In this document: piece by piece, positions 15,013-23,300 of the stretch
Layout of the letters: the number at the start of each line of letters is the position of its first letter
How positions within the stretch are numbered: position 1 is the first letter of the stretch
NCBI GenBank assembly: GCA_965652975.1
Contig: CBFGYO010000023.1
Location: 1-34,371, forward strand
Source of the DNA: CADEDV01 sp036374495
GTDB lineage: Bacteria > Bacteroidota > Bacteroidia > Chitinophagales > Chitinophagaceae
Length of the DNA: 34,371 nt
Direction of reading: 5' to 3'
Program-made: the position numbers and the translations under genes
Notes under the pieces: model-generated
Seen by the model: the letters and a program-made list of their open reading frames with translations, nothing else
Databases searched by the model: none
Told to the model about the DNA's origin: nothing

Positions 15013-15963
15013 TTACATCATAGTGCGGCATCGATATGATGGAACACTATACCTGATACATTCTTTTTTCTTTACCTCCTGTTTTTGAGCCGATTTGGTG
15101 GCTTTTGTAGAACCGAGGGTGAAGGGAATTCCTACTCTCAGGTTCCATGCAGATGATTTGGACGACATCGTAGTTGTGGTGGTTTTAGTACCCGAAACGG
15201 CAGTCAGCGTTTGTTCATCCATATTTCCCAGCCCTTTTAGGTAATTGAGGCTTAATGTCAACAACCTGGTTTTATTTTTACCAAATTCAAAGCCCAGGCC
15301 CCCGAGCACTGCCGTGTTCCACGCTCCTGCAGTATACTGATACAATTGCTGGCCATTTTCCATTTTGGCTTCAATGCCGGACTGATCGGTAGGTACAAAA
15401 CCCATCCCTACCGAGGGTTGAATGCGTACCCAACCTCCTTTAGCAACATTTTTTTGAGTAGTAGTTTTTTGTTTACTGCTACCGCAACGGCTATAGCTTT
15501 CTGTAGGACGACTGCAACTTGTTTTTGATACGGTACCGCAACTTTTCTTTGCTGTGCTGGTTTTGGAGGTGCTGTTAGTTTTTGTTGAACTGGCTTTCGA
15601 CTTATTGAAATAGATGGGTTTCGAAGAAAACTGGTATCCACCTTCAAATCGCAATTGCATATCCGCGGCTGTGGCAGTATAACTGGTCATGCCGGTTTCG
15701 GGGTCACTGAATTTATACTCAACGGCACTGCGGCTGGTGGTCATACCGAGAAAAAGTCCATGTCCTTTCTTTGTTGCATAGTCGAGGCGCAAACTTGCAT
15801 TGGGAGAAAATTTGCAACCGATGGGTGAGAAAGATTCCTTGTTGTAGCTGATGCTTGTTTTTGAATTTTCAAATCCAACCTGTGGAAGAAGGGTGAATCG
15901 CTGTGCTTTCGCTGCCATGGCTGTTGCAACGAAAAACACGAGGGTTAACACTGCATTTCTCAT
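15013..15963 (-). CDS. Predicted outer-membrane beta-barrel with Cys/Ser/Thr-rich loop
   Basis: I chose the ATG at 15963 (316 residues) because it begins directly with a signal peptide (MRNAVLTLVFFVATAMAAKA); the ATG at 15981 would add six residues. The mature part shows alternating amphipathic strands typical of a small outer-membrane barrel (FTLLPQVGFENSK, SLRLDYATKKGHGLFLGM, LTLSLNYLKGL, WNLRVGIPFTLG). Residues 121-173 form a low-complexity insert rich in Ser, Thr and Lys with Cys142, Cys150 and Cys160, and the C-terminal tail has two more cysteines (302, 312). This insert is unusual for a barrel. No family is recognised, and the barrel call is based on pattern only. Confidence 0.6.
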   Translation of the reverse strand: MRNAVLTLVFFVATAMAAKAQRFTLLPQVGFENSKTSISYNKESFSPIGCKFSPNASLRLDYATKKGHGLFLGMTTSRSAVEYKFSDPETGMTSYTATAADMQLRFEGGYQFSSKPIYFNKSKASSTKTNSTSKTSTAKKSCGTVSKTSCSRPTESYSRCGSSKQKTTTQKNVAKGGWVRIQPSVGMGFVPTDQSGIEAKMENGQQLYQYTAGAWNTAVLGGLGFEFGKNKTRLLTLSLNYLKGLGNMDEQTLTAVSGTKTTTTTMSSKSSAWNLRVGIPFTLGSTKATKSAQKQEVKKKECIRYSVPSYRCRTMM

Positions 15964-16062
15964 AACAAATAGTTTAGGCATAGAAGTTAAGAAATTTGAA
16001 AGGCTGAAAAAAATCTAATCCACCAGCGGTGTTTAGAAATGGGGGGGAATTATAATAGGAGA

Positions 16063-16132
16063 GCTACAGGCTACAAGCTACAGGCTGCAAGCAAGAATCC
16101 TGCTTGTAGCTTGCAGCCTGTAGCCTGAAGCC
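16063..16132. repeat. Heptamer-array inverted repeat, family B copy 2
   Basis: Left heptamers GCTACAG, GCTACAA, GCTACAG, GCTGCAA (16063-16090) plus GC are followed by a nine-base loop, then GC and TTGTAGC, TTGCAGC, CTGTAGC, CTGAAGC (16104-16131). Bases 16077-16092 and 16109-16124 are a perfect 16-base inverted repeat; pairing in register around the nine-base loop is also possible with G-T wobbles. The element lies between the divergent barrel gene and lpxC/fabZ and ends 24 bases before a promoter-like box. Confidence 0.8.
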
Positions 16133-16155
16133 TCAGCAACTATACATCTTATTCC

Positions 16156-16163
16156 TATATTTG
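16156..16163 (+). promoter_or_regulatory. TAnnTTTG box five bases before lpxC/fabZ
   Basis: TATATTTG is a perfect match to the Bacteroidota -7 consensus and lies exactly five bases before the ATG at 16169. A start site at the usual distance would fall on or next to the ATG, giving a leaderless transcript. The next in-frame ATG is at 16181 and would give a short leader instead. Confidence 0.5.
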
Positions 16164-16168
16164 TCACC

Positions 16169-17614
16169 ATGAATCCCATTATGGAGAAAAACCCTGCTAC
16201 GGGTGGTACAGTGGCTACACCCTTTAATCCTGATAAACAGCACACGTTAAAGGAAGCCGCCACCATTTCCGGTACAGGTTTGCATACCGGCATTATGGCC
16301 GATCTTACCTTCAAACCGGCCGACCCCGGCTTCGGTTTGCAATTTCAACGGGTGGACCTGCCGGGAAAGCCGATAATCAAGGCCGATTGCGACCTCGTAA
16401 CCGATGTAAGCAGGGGCACTACGCTTGAAGTAAATGGCGTTAAGATCAGCACTGTTGAACACGTATTGGCGGCATTGGTCGGGATGGGCGTGGACAATTG
16501 CCTGATGGAAATCAACGGACCAGAAATGCCCATCATGGACGGGAGCTCTCAACCTTTTGTAGAACTATTGGAAGAAGCCGGAATTGTCGAACAGGAAGCA
16601 ACTAAAACCTGGTACACCCTTACAGAAAATATATACTATGCCGATGAAGGCAAAAGAGTAGACATGGTAGCCATGCCTGCAGATGAATATACAATTACCA
16701 CCCTTATCGATTTTAACTCGCAGGTGTTGGGTACACAACACGCAGGGCTTAAACATATCTCAGATTTCAAAAACGAAATCGCTCCCTGCCGTACTTTTTG
16801 CTTCTTACATGAGCTGGAAATGTTGCTTGATCATAACCTGATTAAAGGTGGTGACATCAACAATGCGATCGTGATAGTTGATAAGCCTGTGGATGATGAG
16901 GAAATGGAGCGCTTGAAAAAAATATTCAAGAAGAATAAAATCGAGGTAAAGAGCGAAGGTTATCTCAACAACCTGGAATTGCGTTTTCCAAATGAACCAG
17001 CCCGTCATAAATTGTTGGATATCGTTGGCGACCTTGCCCTCATCGGTTATCCCGTAAAAGCGCGCATAATTGCGAACAGACCCGGTCATAGCAGCAATGT
17101 GGAGTTTGCAAAAAAAATAAAGCAGGTAATACGGAAAAACAAACAGGCAAAAGGACAACCCGTGTATGATCCCTGCAAGCCGGCAGTATATGATCAGCAG
17201 TTTATTGAAAAACGCCTTCCACATCGTTATCCGTTTGCATTGGTAGATAAGATCATTGAGATCAGCGATACTCATATCGTAGGTATCAAGAACGTTACTT
17301 TCAACGAATGGTTTTTCCAGGGACACTTTCCTGGCAACCCGGTAATGCCGGGTGTACTCCAGATAGAAGCATTGGCTCAAACAGGCGGCATACTTGCTAT
17401 TAACCTGGCTGGCGAAGGGCAATACGATACTTATTTTCTCAAGATCGATAATTGCAAATTCAAACATATGGTTAAGCCGGGCGATACACTAATTCTTAAA
17501 ATGGAACTTTCAGCGCCCATACGGCGGGGCATATGTGAAATGCGGGGTACAACCTATGTGGGCAATAAGATTTGCGCCGAAGCTGATTTGGTGGCGCAGA
17601 TTGTAAAACGCTAA
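16169..17614 (+). CDS. lpxC/fabZ: Bifunctional LpxC deacetylase / FabZ dehydratase
   Basis: This 481-residue fusion is characteristic of Bacteroidota. Residues about 24-320 are LpxC, the zinc-dependent UDP-3-O-acyl-GlcNAc deacetylase that commits sugar to lipid A: zinc ligands His98 (VEHVLAAL), His280 and Asp284 (RHKLLDIVGD), and catalytic His306 (RPGHSSN). Residues about 340-481 are FabZ, a 3-hydroxyacyl-ACP dehydratase, with LPHRYPFALVDKI, catalytic His386 in GHFPGNPVMPG and Glu400. The two activities compete for hydroxyacyl chains, and the fusion keeps them in fixed ratio. The N-terminus is about 20 residues longer than usual before KQHTLK, so ATG 16181 is a possible alternative. Usual neighbours lpxD (5443) and lpxA (absent from the window) are not adjacent. 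Confidence 0.97.
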   Translation: MNPIMEKNPATGGTVATPFNPDKQHTLKEAATISGTGLHTGIMADLTFKPADPGFGLQFQRVDLPGKPIIKADCDLVTDVSRGTTLEVNGVKISTVEHVLAALVGMGVDNCLMEINGPEMPIMDGSSQPFVELLEEAGIVEQEATKTWYTLTENIYYADEGKRVDMVAMPADEYTITTLIDFNSQVLGTQHAGLKHISDFKNEIAPCRTFCFLHELEMLLDHNLIKGGDINNAIVIVDKPVDDEEMERLKKIFKKNKIEVKSEGYLNNLELRFPNEPARHKLLDIVGDLALIGYPVKARIIANRPGHSSNVEFAKKIKQVIRKNKQAKGQPVYDPCKPAVYDQQFIEKRLPHRYPFALVDKIIEISDTHIVGIKNVTFNEWFFQGHFPGNPVMPGVLQIEALAQTGGILAINLAGEGQYDTYFLKIDNCKFKHMVKPGDTLILKMELSAPIRRGICEMRGTTYVGNKICAEADLVAQIVKR

Positions 17615-17621
17615 GGAAAAT

Positions 17622-17745
17622 GTGGAAATAGGAAAATGTGGTGATGTGAAAATGAGCCCTTATTCCACGTTATGATCACCGTTTGAAGCTTAAATAAAGT
17701 CGCATAAAGACCCATTTTCTCATCTCCACATTTCCATATCTCCAC
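17622..17745. repeat. Long imperfect inverted repeat after lpxC/fabZ
   Basis: Two 35-base arms (17622-17656 and 17711-17745) match as reverse complements at 29 of 35 positions and enclose a 54-base loop. The arms are purine-rich on the left (repeated GGAAAATGTGG-like words) and pyrimidine-rich on the right. The left arm begins eight bases after the lpxC/fabZ stop. This is not a classical terminator because no T run follows. It looks like a third family of intergenic palindromes. Confidence 0.7.
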
Positions 17746-17802
17746 GTTGAATTTCCCTCTAAAAAAGGACTTTTAAAAACGGGTTAACCGGGTGCATTTT
17801 CG

Positions 17803-17810
17803 TACATTTG
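17803..17810 (+). promoter_or_regulatory. Candidate -7 promoter box for gyrB
   Basis: TACATTTG matches TAnnTTTG and lies 46 bases upstream of the gyrB ATG, leaving a normal leader. No TTG is found at the expected -33 distance. Confidence 0.5.
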
Positions 17811-17856
17811 CCAGTCTCGATTTTTTCATTTTTAAAGACAGGATTTTCCCTCATTT

Positions 17857-19836
17857 ATGAACACAGAAACAACAGAAAAAAAGCCTGTTGCCGGTAGCGG
17901 ATATGGAGCCGACAGCATACAGGTATTGGAAGGGTTGGAAGCAGTGCGCAAACGCCCCGCGATGTATATCGGGGATATTGGGGTGAAAGGATTGCATCAC
18001 CTGGTTTATGAGGTAGTAGATAACTCCATTGACGAAGCGCTGGCTGGTTATTGCAAGAACATACTCGTTACGATACACGAAGACAATTCCGTATCAGTGG
18101 AAGATGATGGTCGCGGTATCCCAACCGCCATGCATACAAAAGAAAAGCGGTCTGCCCTGGAAGTGGTGATGACCGTATTGCATGCCGGTGGTAAGTTCGA
18201 CAAGGGATCGTATAAAGTGTCTGGTGGTTTGCACGGTGTGGGTGTAAGCTGCGTGAATGCACTCAGCTCTCATTTACATGTAACCGTTAACCGCGAGGGC
18301 AAAACATTTGAGCAGGAATATAAAATCGGCGTGCCTCAATATGCGGTACGCGAAACGGGAAAAAGCGACACTACTGGCACAAAGGTCCGCTTTTGGCCAG
18401 ATGCCAGCATTTTCATGACTACCGTTTACAACCGCGACATCCTGGAAAGCAGGTTGCGCGAACTTTCTTACCTGAATAAGAAAGTCAGAATAAAATTGAC
18501 GGATCTGCGGGAGCTGGATGAAGCCAACCAACCATTTACCAAGGATTTTTATAGCGAAGGTGGTATTGTTGAATTTGTCGAAATGCTCGACAAGGCAGCA
18601 GGGCGGAATGCATTGATTCCAAAAATCCTTTACGTAGAGGGACATGATGAGCAGACCAATGTAGTAGTAGAAGTGGCCCTTAATTACAACGACTCGTTCA
18701 ATGAACATATCTATTCATACGTCAACAACATCAACACTATCGAGGGCGGAACTCACGTAGCCGGTTTTCGCAGAGCCTTGACAAGAGTATTTAAAGCTTA
18801 TGGCGATCGCAATGGACTATTTGAAAAAGCCAAGGTGGAAATAGAAGGCGACGACTTCAGGGAAGGATTGAGTTCTATTATCTCCGTAAAAGTACCAGAG
18901 CCCCAGTTTGAAGGCCAGACAAAAACAAAATTGGGCAATAGCGAGGTTAGCGGTGTAGTAGACAGTACCGTTTCAAAAGTGATCGATGCCTACCTCGAAG
19001 AAAATCCGAGGGACGCGAAAAATATTATCAATAAAGTGATTTTGGCGGCGCAGGCAAGGGCAGCCGCAAGGAAGGCACGCGAACTGGTGCAACGTAAATC
19101 GGTACTTACCGGTGGCGGTTTACCGGGTAAACTTGCTGACTGTTCCGACCGCGATCCTGAACGTTGTGAATTGTTCCTGGTTGAGGGTGATTCGGCTGGT
19201 GGAACGGCGAAACAAGGCCGCGACCGCAGCTTTCAGGCTATTCTACCGTTGAGAGGTAAGATCCTGAACGTGGAAAAGGCCATGGAACATAAGATCTACG
19301 ACAATGAGGAGATTCGCAACATGTTTACTGCACTGGGAGTAAAGATCGGAACGCCGGAAGATCCCAAGGCTTTAGACTTAAGCAAGCTGCGTTATCATAA
19401 GCTCATCATCATGACCGATGCTGATGTGGACGGATCCCATATCGCCACACTCATTCTCACGTTTGTTTATCGTTATATGACGGAGCTGGTGGAACAGGGT
19501 TACGTTTATATTGCGCAGCCGCCGCTTTACCTTGTAAAAAAAGGGAAAGAGCAGTCATATGCCTGGAATGAAGAGCAACGTAAAGCCTGGGTAGAAAAAC
19601 TGGGTGCAGGAAAGGAAGATTCAGTAAACGTACAGCGATACAAAGGTTTGGGTGAAATGAACGCGGACCAGCTTTGGGATACAACCATGAACCCGCAGAG
19701 CCGGACTCTAAAGCAGGTAACAATCGAAAGCGCCGCAGAAGCCGACCGTGTGTTTAGTATGCTGATGGGTGATGAAGTAGCGCCACGCCGTGAATTTATT
19801 GAGTCGCATGCGAAATACGCAAGGCTGGATGTATAA
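17857..19836 (+). CDS. gyrB: DNA gyrase subunit B
   Basis: GyrB is the ATPase/TOPRIM subunit of DNA gyrase, which introduces negative supercoils with GyrA. The 659-residue protein has the GHKL ATPase domain (Glu52 in YEVVDNSIDEA, DDGRGIP around residue 83, GGLHGVGVSCVNALS), the transducer domain, the TOPRIM domain (LVEGDSAGGTAKQGRDR and MTDADVDGSHI) and the C-terminal RYKGLGEMNADQLWDTTM motif. The length and AKQGRDR/ILNVEKA pattern fit GyrB better than ParE. It starts at ATG 17857 and ends before a strong terminator, so it is probably transcribed alone. Confidence 0.96.
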   Translation: MNTETTEKKPVAGSGYGADSIQVLEGLEAVRKRPAMYIGDIGVKGLHHLVYEVVDNSIDEALAGYCKNILVTIHEDNSVSVEDDGRGIPTAMHTKEKRSALEVVMTVLHAGGKFDKGSYKVSGGLHGVGVSCVNALSSHLHVTVNREGKTFEQEYKIGVPQYAVRETGKSDTTGTKVRFWPDASIFMTTVYNRDILESRLRELSYLNKKVRIKLTDLRELDEANQPFTKDFYSEGGIVEFVEMLDKAAGRNALIPKILYVEGHDEQTNVVVEVALNYNDSFNEHIYSYVNNINTIEGGTHVAGFRRALTRVFKAYGDRNGLFEKAKVEIEGDDFREGLSSIISVKVPEPQFEGQTKTKLGNSEVSGVVDSTVSKVIDAYLEENPRDAKNIINKVILAAQARAAARKARELVQRKSVLTGGGLPGKLADCSDRDPERCELFLVEGDSAGGTAKQGRDRSFQAILPLRGKILNVEKAMEHKIYDNEEIRNMFTALGVKIGTPEDPKALDLSKLRYHKLIIMTDADVDGSHIATLILTFVYRYMTELVEQGYVYIAQPPLYLVKKGKEQSYAWNEEQRKAWVEKLGAGKEDSVNVQRYKGLGEMNADQLWDTTMNPQSRTLKQVTIESAAEADRVFSMLMGDEVAPRREFIESHAKYARLDV

Positions 19837-19864
19837 TACCTAACTTACTAATTATTAATATATT

Positions 19865-19891
19865 AGCTCCGCTTAAGCGGAGCTTTTTTTT
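19865..19891 (+). terminator. Intrinsic terminator after gyrB
   Basis: The palindrome AGCTCCGCTTAAGCGGAGCT (19865-19884) is followed by a run of T, about 30 bases beyond the gyrB stop. Confidence 0.9.
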
Positions 19892-19969
19892 GCCTGTTGG
19901 AAAATTGTAACCTCCTGAACACCTGATAATCCGTAATTTCAGGTATTACTAACACAAAAACTATTGACC

Positions 19970-20173
19970 ATGTCTGATGTAAAGATCACCGCGTATAATG
20001 TTAAAACAAAAGAAAAGGGAGTTGAGATGCTGGATGCAGTTATCACTAAAACGGCGAAAGGTGCATATATGGCACAAGGCCATGACGGAAAAGGAAATAA
20101 GCTTACAACGTTGATGGGAGAAGAAAAAGCCATGGCTGCAATTAAAGCCGGTGTAGCTAAGCAGGGATGGTAA
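19970..20173 (+). CDS. Small conserved-looking protein, 67 residues
   Basis: The chosen start is the ATG at 19970 (MSDVKITAYNVKTKEKGVEM); an in-frame TTG six bases earlier is an alternative. The protein is a compact, soluble alpha/beta sequence with two likely strands (VKITAYNVKT, LDAVITKTAKGAYMAQGHD), a GNKLTTLMGEEKA turn and a C-terminal helix ending in Trp. It has no signal peptide. It is flanked by its own terminator at 20198-20226 and the gyrB terminator upstream, so it is a separate monocistronic unit. No function is recognised. Confidence 0.65.
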   Translation: MSDVKITAYNVKTKEKGVEMLDAVITKTAKGAYMAQGHDGKGNKLTTLMGEEKAMAAIKAGVAKQGW

Positions 20174-20197
20174 AACAGCAATCATTAAACTTACGAT

Positions 20198-20226
20198 AGG
20201 CCGCCTTTGGGCGGCTTTCTCATTTT
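20198..20226 (+). terminator. Intrinsic terminator after the 67-residue gene
   Basis: The stem GCCGCC/GGCGGC (20200-20205 with 20210-20215), extended by A-T and G-T pairs, has a TTTG loop and is followed by TTTCTCATTTT. Confidence 0.75.
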
Positions 20227-20253
20227 ATCTCGTCGTGACGTAGTGGTTCGTAG

Positions 20254-20289
20254 TGTCCTTCGTGATGTTTAATCCCATCACGAAGGACA
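20254..20289. repeat. Strong 14-base perfect hairpin
   Basis: Bases 20254-20267 (TGTCCTTCGTGATG) and 20276-20289 are exact reverse complements around an eight-base loop. No T run follows on either side. It lies between the convergent 67-residue gene and the S8 protease gene, 70 bases beyond the latter's stop. It may be another intergenic palindrome or a transcript-stabilising stem. Confidence 0.7.
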
Positions 20290-20359
20290 AAGCAAGACAC
20301 CCAAAAAACGAATGCGTATTCTGCACAGCAGCATCTTCACTTCATAAAGTAAAACCAGC

Positions 20360-23300
20360 CTATCTTTTCAATACCTTGAAGCTTTGTGACAGCGTATTGG
20401 TGCCAGCTCTTATCAGGTACAAGCCCTTGCCAAATACGCCGCTCCTGAGGTCAATATTCACGCGTTGCATAAAACCAGAGGCGACAGTACTTGACTGGTA
20501 AATCATTTTACCGCCCGCATCGTATACACGCACAGATAACTTTTCGCCTTCATTAGCCTGGCAAATAAGACTATAAGCGCCATCCGAAGGATTTGGGAAT
20601 ACCTGCCAGACAACCTCATCGGAAAACACAACAGGCCTTACAGCGGAATAACTTATGCGTCCGTCGTTATCTATTATTTTCAAGCGATAATAGCGTACGC
20701 CCACTTTACCATTTTCCAGGTCGTTGTAAACGTACTGCCTTTCGAGGCTTGTATTGCCGTCGCTCTTCACCTCCCCGATTGTAACAAATATATTTTGTGC
20801 AAATTCCGCATTGCTCCGCGCAAGTTCAACTTCAAACCTGTTCACATCCCATTCGGAAGCAGTGGTCCAGGTAACTTTTACATCCTTATTGTTTGCAGCC
20901 TTTGTGGCGTTAAAACTAATGAGTTCGACAGGCAATGAAGTATTATTATTGAAACCTCCATTGTTCAACCAGAACTCGGAAAAATCCTTCACTTTAAATT
21001 CAGCATAATAGCCTTTGTCAAAAGGTACTTTTCTTGCCTTTGCAGATTGAATAAAACTCCAGGCACCACTTGTGCTATTTGCAACGTCGCCATCTTCCTT
21101 CAAATCATCAACATCACTGTATTTTGAAACACCAAGATCGTATGCTGTGGATGGTTTGGAGCAGGAACCGCAACCGGTGGCTGCTAACAATGCTTCTACC
21201 TCGCTATCGAGGAAATAAAAGCGTACAATGGCAGAATCGGTCAACGCGGTAGTGGCGGGCTTGATCGTAATATTCCGGTTATGGTAATACTGGCCAACAT
21301 AATTTCTTACCGCCCCTGGATGAATGTAAGCCTGTACACCCGTATTGCCCATTGACTGGCTATTGGGTTGTACGGAAGCAACGAGTTTGCCGGTCTCCAT
21401 AAAATCAATCCAGGTAGTACCACCGGTAATGTTTTGTGTTGCAGCAGTTGTCATAGTCGGGCCATCATAAATACCATAGATGTTATCATAAATATGAATA
21501 TCATCAACCGCAATTCCATCCTTCGGCAATCCTGCATCTGAATTGAAAACAAAGCGCAACCGCAATTTGGAGTTATTACTTGTTGGTAAAGCCGCAGTAG
21601 CTACGTGCCAACGCGTATAATTTTGTTGGCTCCAAACATGATTACCTGCATAATTTTTATTGTACCAGTTAGTACCCTCGCCCATTGCACCCAATTTTGT
21701 CCAGGTAACTCCCTCGTCACCAGAATATTCAACCCATGCAGCGTCGCAAAGACCGGTGCCGCAATCTTCGATATCCAATGCAAGGCTAAAACTTAATGTG
21801 GGATTCGTCATACCCGCAACATTGAAACAGGGCGAATACAGGTAAGACAATTCACCATCGTTATAGTACCCGGCGAGATTTGTTTTCCAAATTTTTGTTC
21901 CACTAGCTGCGCGATTGATCCTTGGCGATATGGGTGTGCCATAGGCCCAGGTACTCCTGGATCCGCCTGTATACCAATATCCATTACCCGATTCAAAATC
22001 CTGGAGGTAAGGGAAGCTGGTAATAAGCGGCAGGTTATTAATGACGTGCTTAGCGGTATCATTCTCATGATAAGTATCAGCAATAAGATCGGTCCATGCT
22101 TCAATAGTATGGCTGCCAACTGCCGACAGGTTTGCAGTAACCGGTGAAAAATCGTGACTAATAGTAGTACTGGCTGGAATACTTCCTATGATTTGTGAAG
22201 CGATAATGTTACCATTCACACGCAGCATTACAGGCACGTTGTTGATAGGGTTATTAGCAGTATTTCTGACCGATACGGTAATCGTTTCTGTATTGGTGAG
22301 TCCGCACTCCACCGCTGTCGGTAAATCGATACTCACAACCTGTACGTCGTTCGACACGCGATATATACGGATATCGTCAAAGCTATAACCATCATTGCCT
22401 TCGGCATCGGCTGTCATGTTTGAACCCCATTGTCCCCAACGCATTTGGAATCCTGACGTAAAGGACTGCCCATGTGCAAATAAGGAATCACTCACCTGCA
22501 AGCTGGCGGAAAGTTTATAACCCGCGGTAACCGGTAGCTGGTTAGCATACAAATCATACATTTTTATCCAGTTGTCGCTTTCATTTCCCCTTATCCATAC
22601 AGCATTGGAAGGAAAAAATGGCTGTCCATGGTTTTTATAACGAAAATCAATACGAATATCATCAGTCAGGGTATTAAATGTTGCCAGGTTGAAGGTGGCA
22701 GTCAATGAATCCGTATTTCCCCCAGCCGCATGGTGACTTACATCAAGGTTCAATGCCCTGTTGCCCGAATAAGCCATCCCTGTATTGATGAAACTGCGGA
22801 TTCGACCATTGAAATTGTTGTAGGTAAAGTCGTAGCGATCATTCCCGGTCAATCCCATTTGTGGAGTTGTATGTTCCTGGGCAGGTAATGCCTCCAGGTT
22901 ATCCAGCCAGGGCAATTGTGCAATCGTTACTGGCTGGTTATCTAATTGCTTAACTGTTTTAAAAAGTTTGTTGTTGGCCGTTACGATATCGCCGGCCTTC
23001 GTTGCAATTACCTCAAAGTTATATGCACCCACGGCGGAAAGATTTGCCATAGTGCTAAACGTGTAATCAATATATCCCAGTGCCGCAATGGTAGCCGAAG
23101 GCCCGGTGAGCAGGGCCGTTACGGGGGCGCCTCCATTTATTGAATAACTTACAGTGATATCTGCCGTCGAAACTGCATCGTCGAGATTTTTAATACGAAT
23201 CGTTACGGGTACACTGTTTGTTAATTCAGTGGAGGTAAACAATCTCCCTGATTTCACTGGTGAAATAATAGAGTCGACTTTTAAATCATTATCAGAAATA

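Noticed and set aside
16805..17467. 220-codon antisense frame inside lpxC/fabZ
   Set aside because: It mirrors conserved LpxC-FabZ codons and has no start context, domain or conservation signal of its own.
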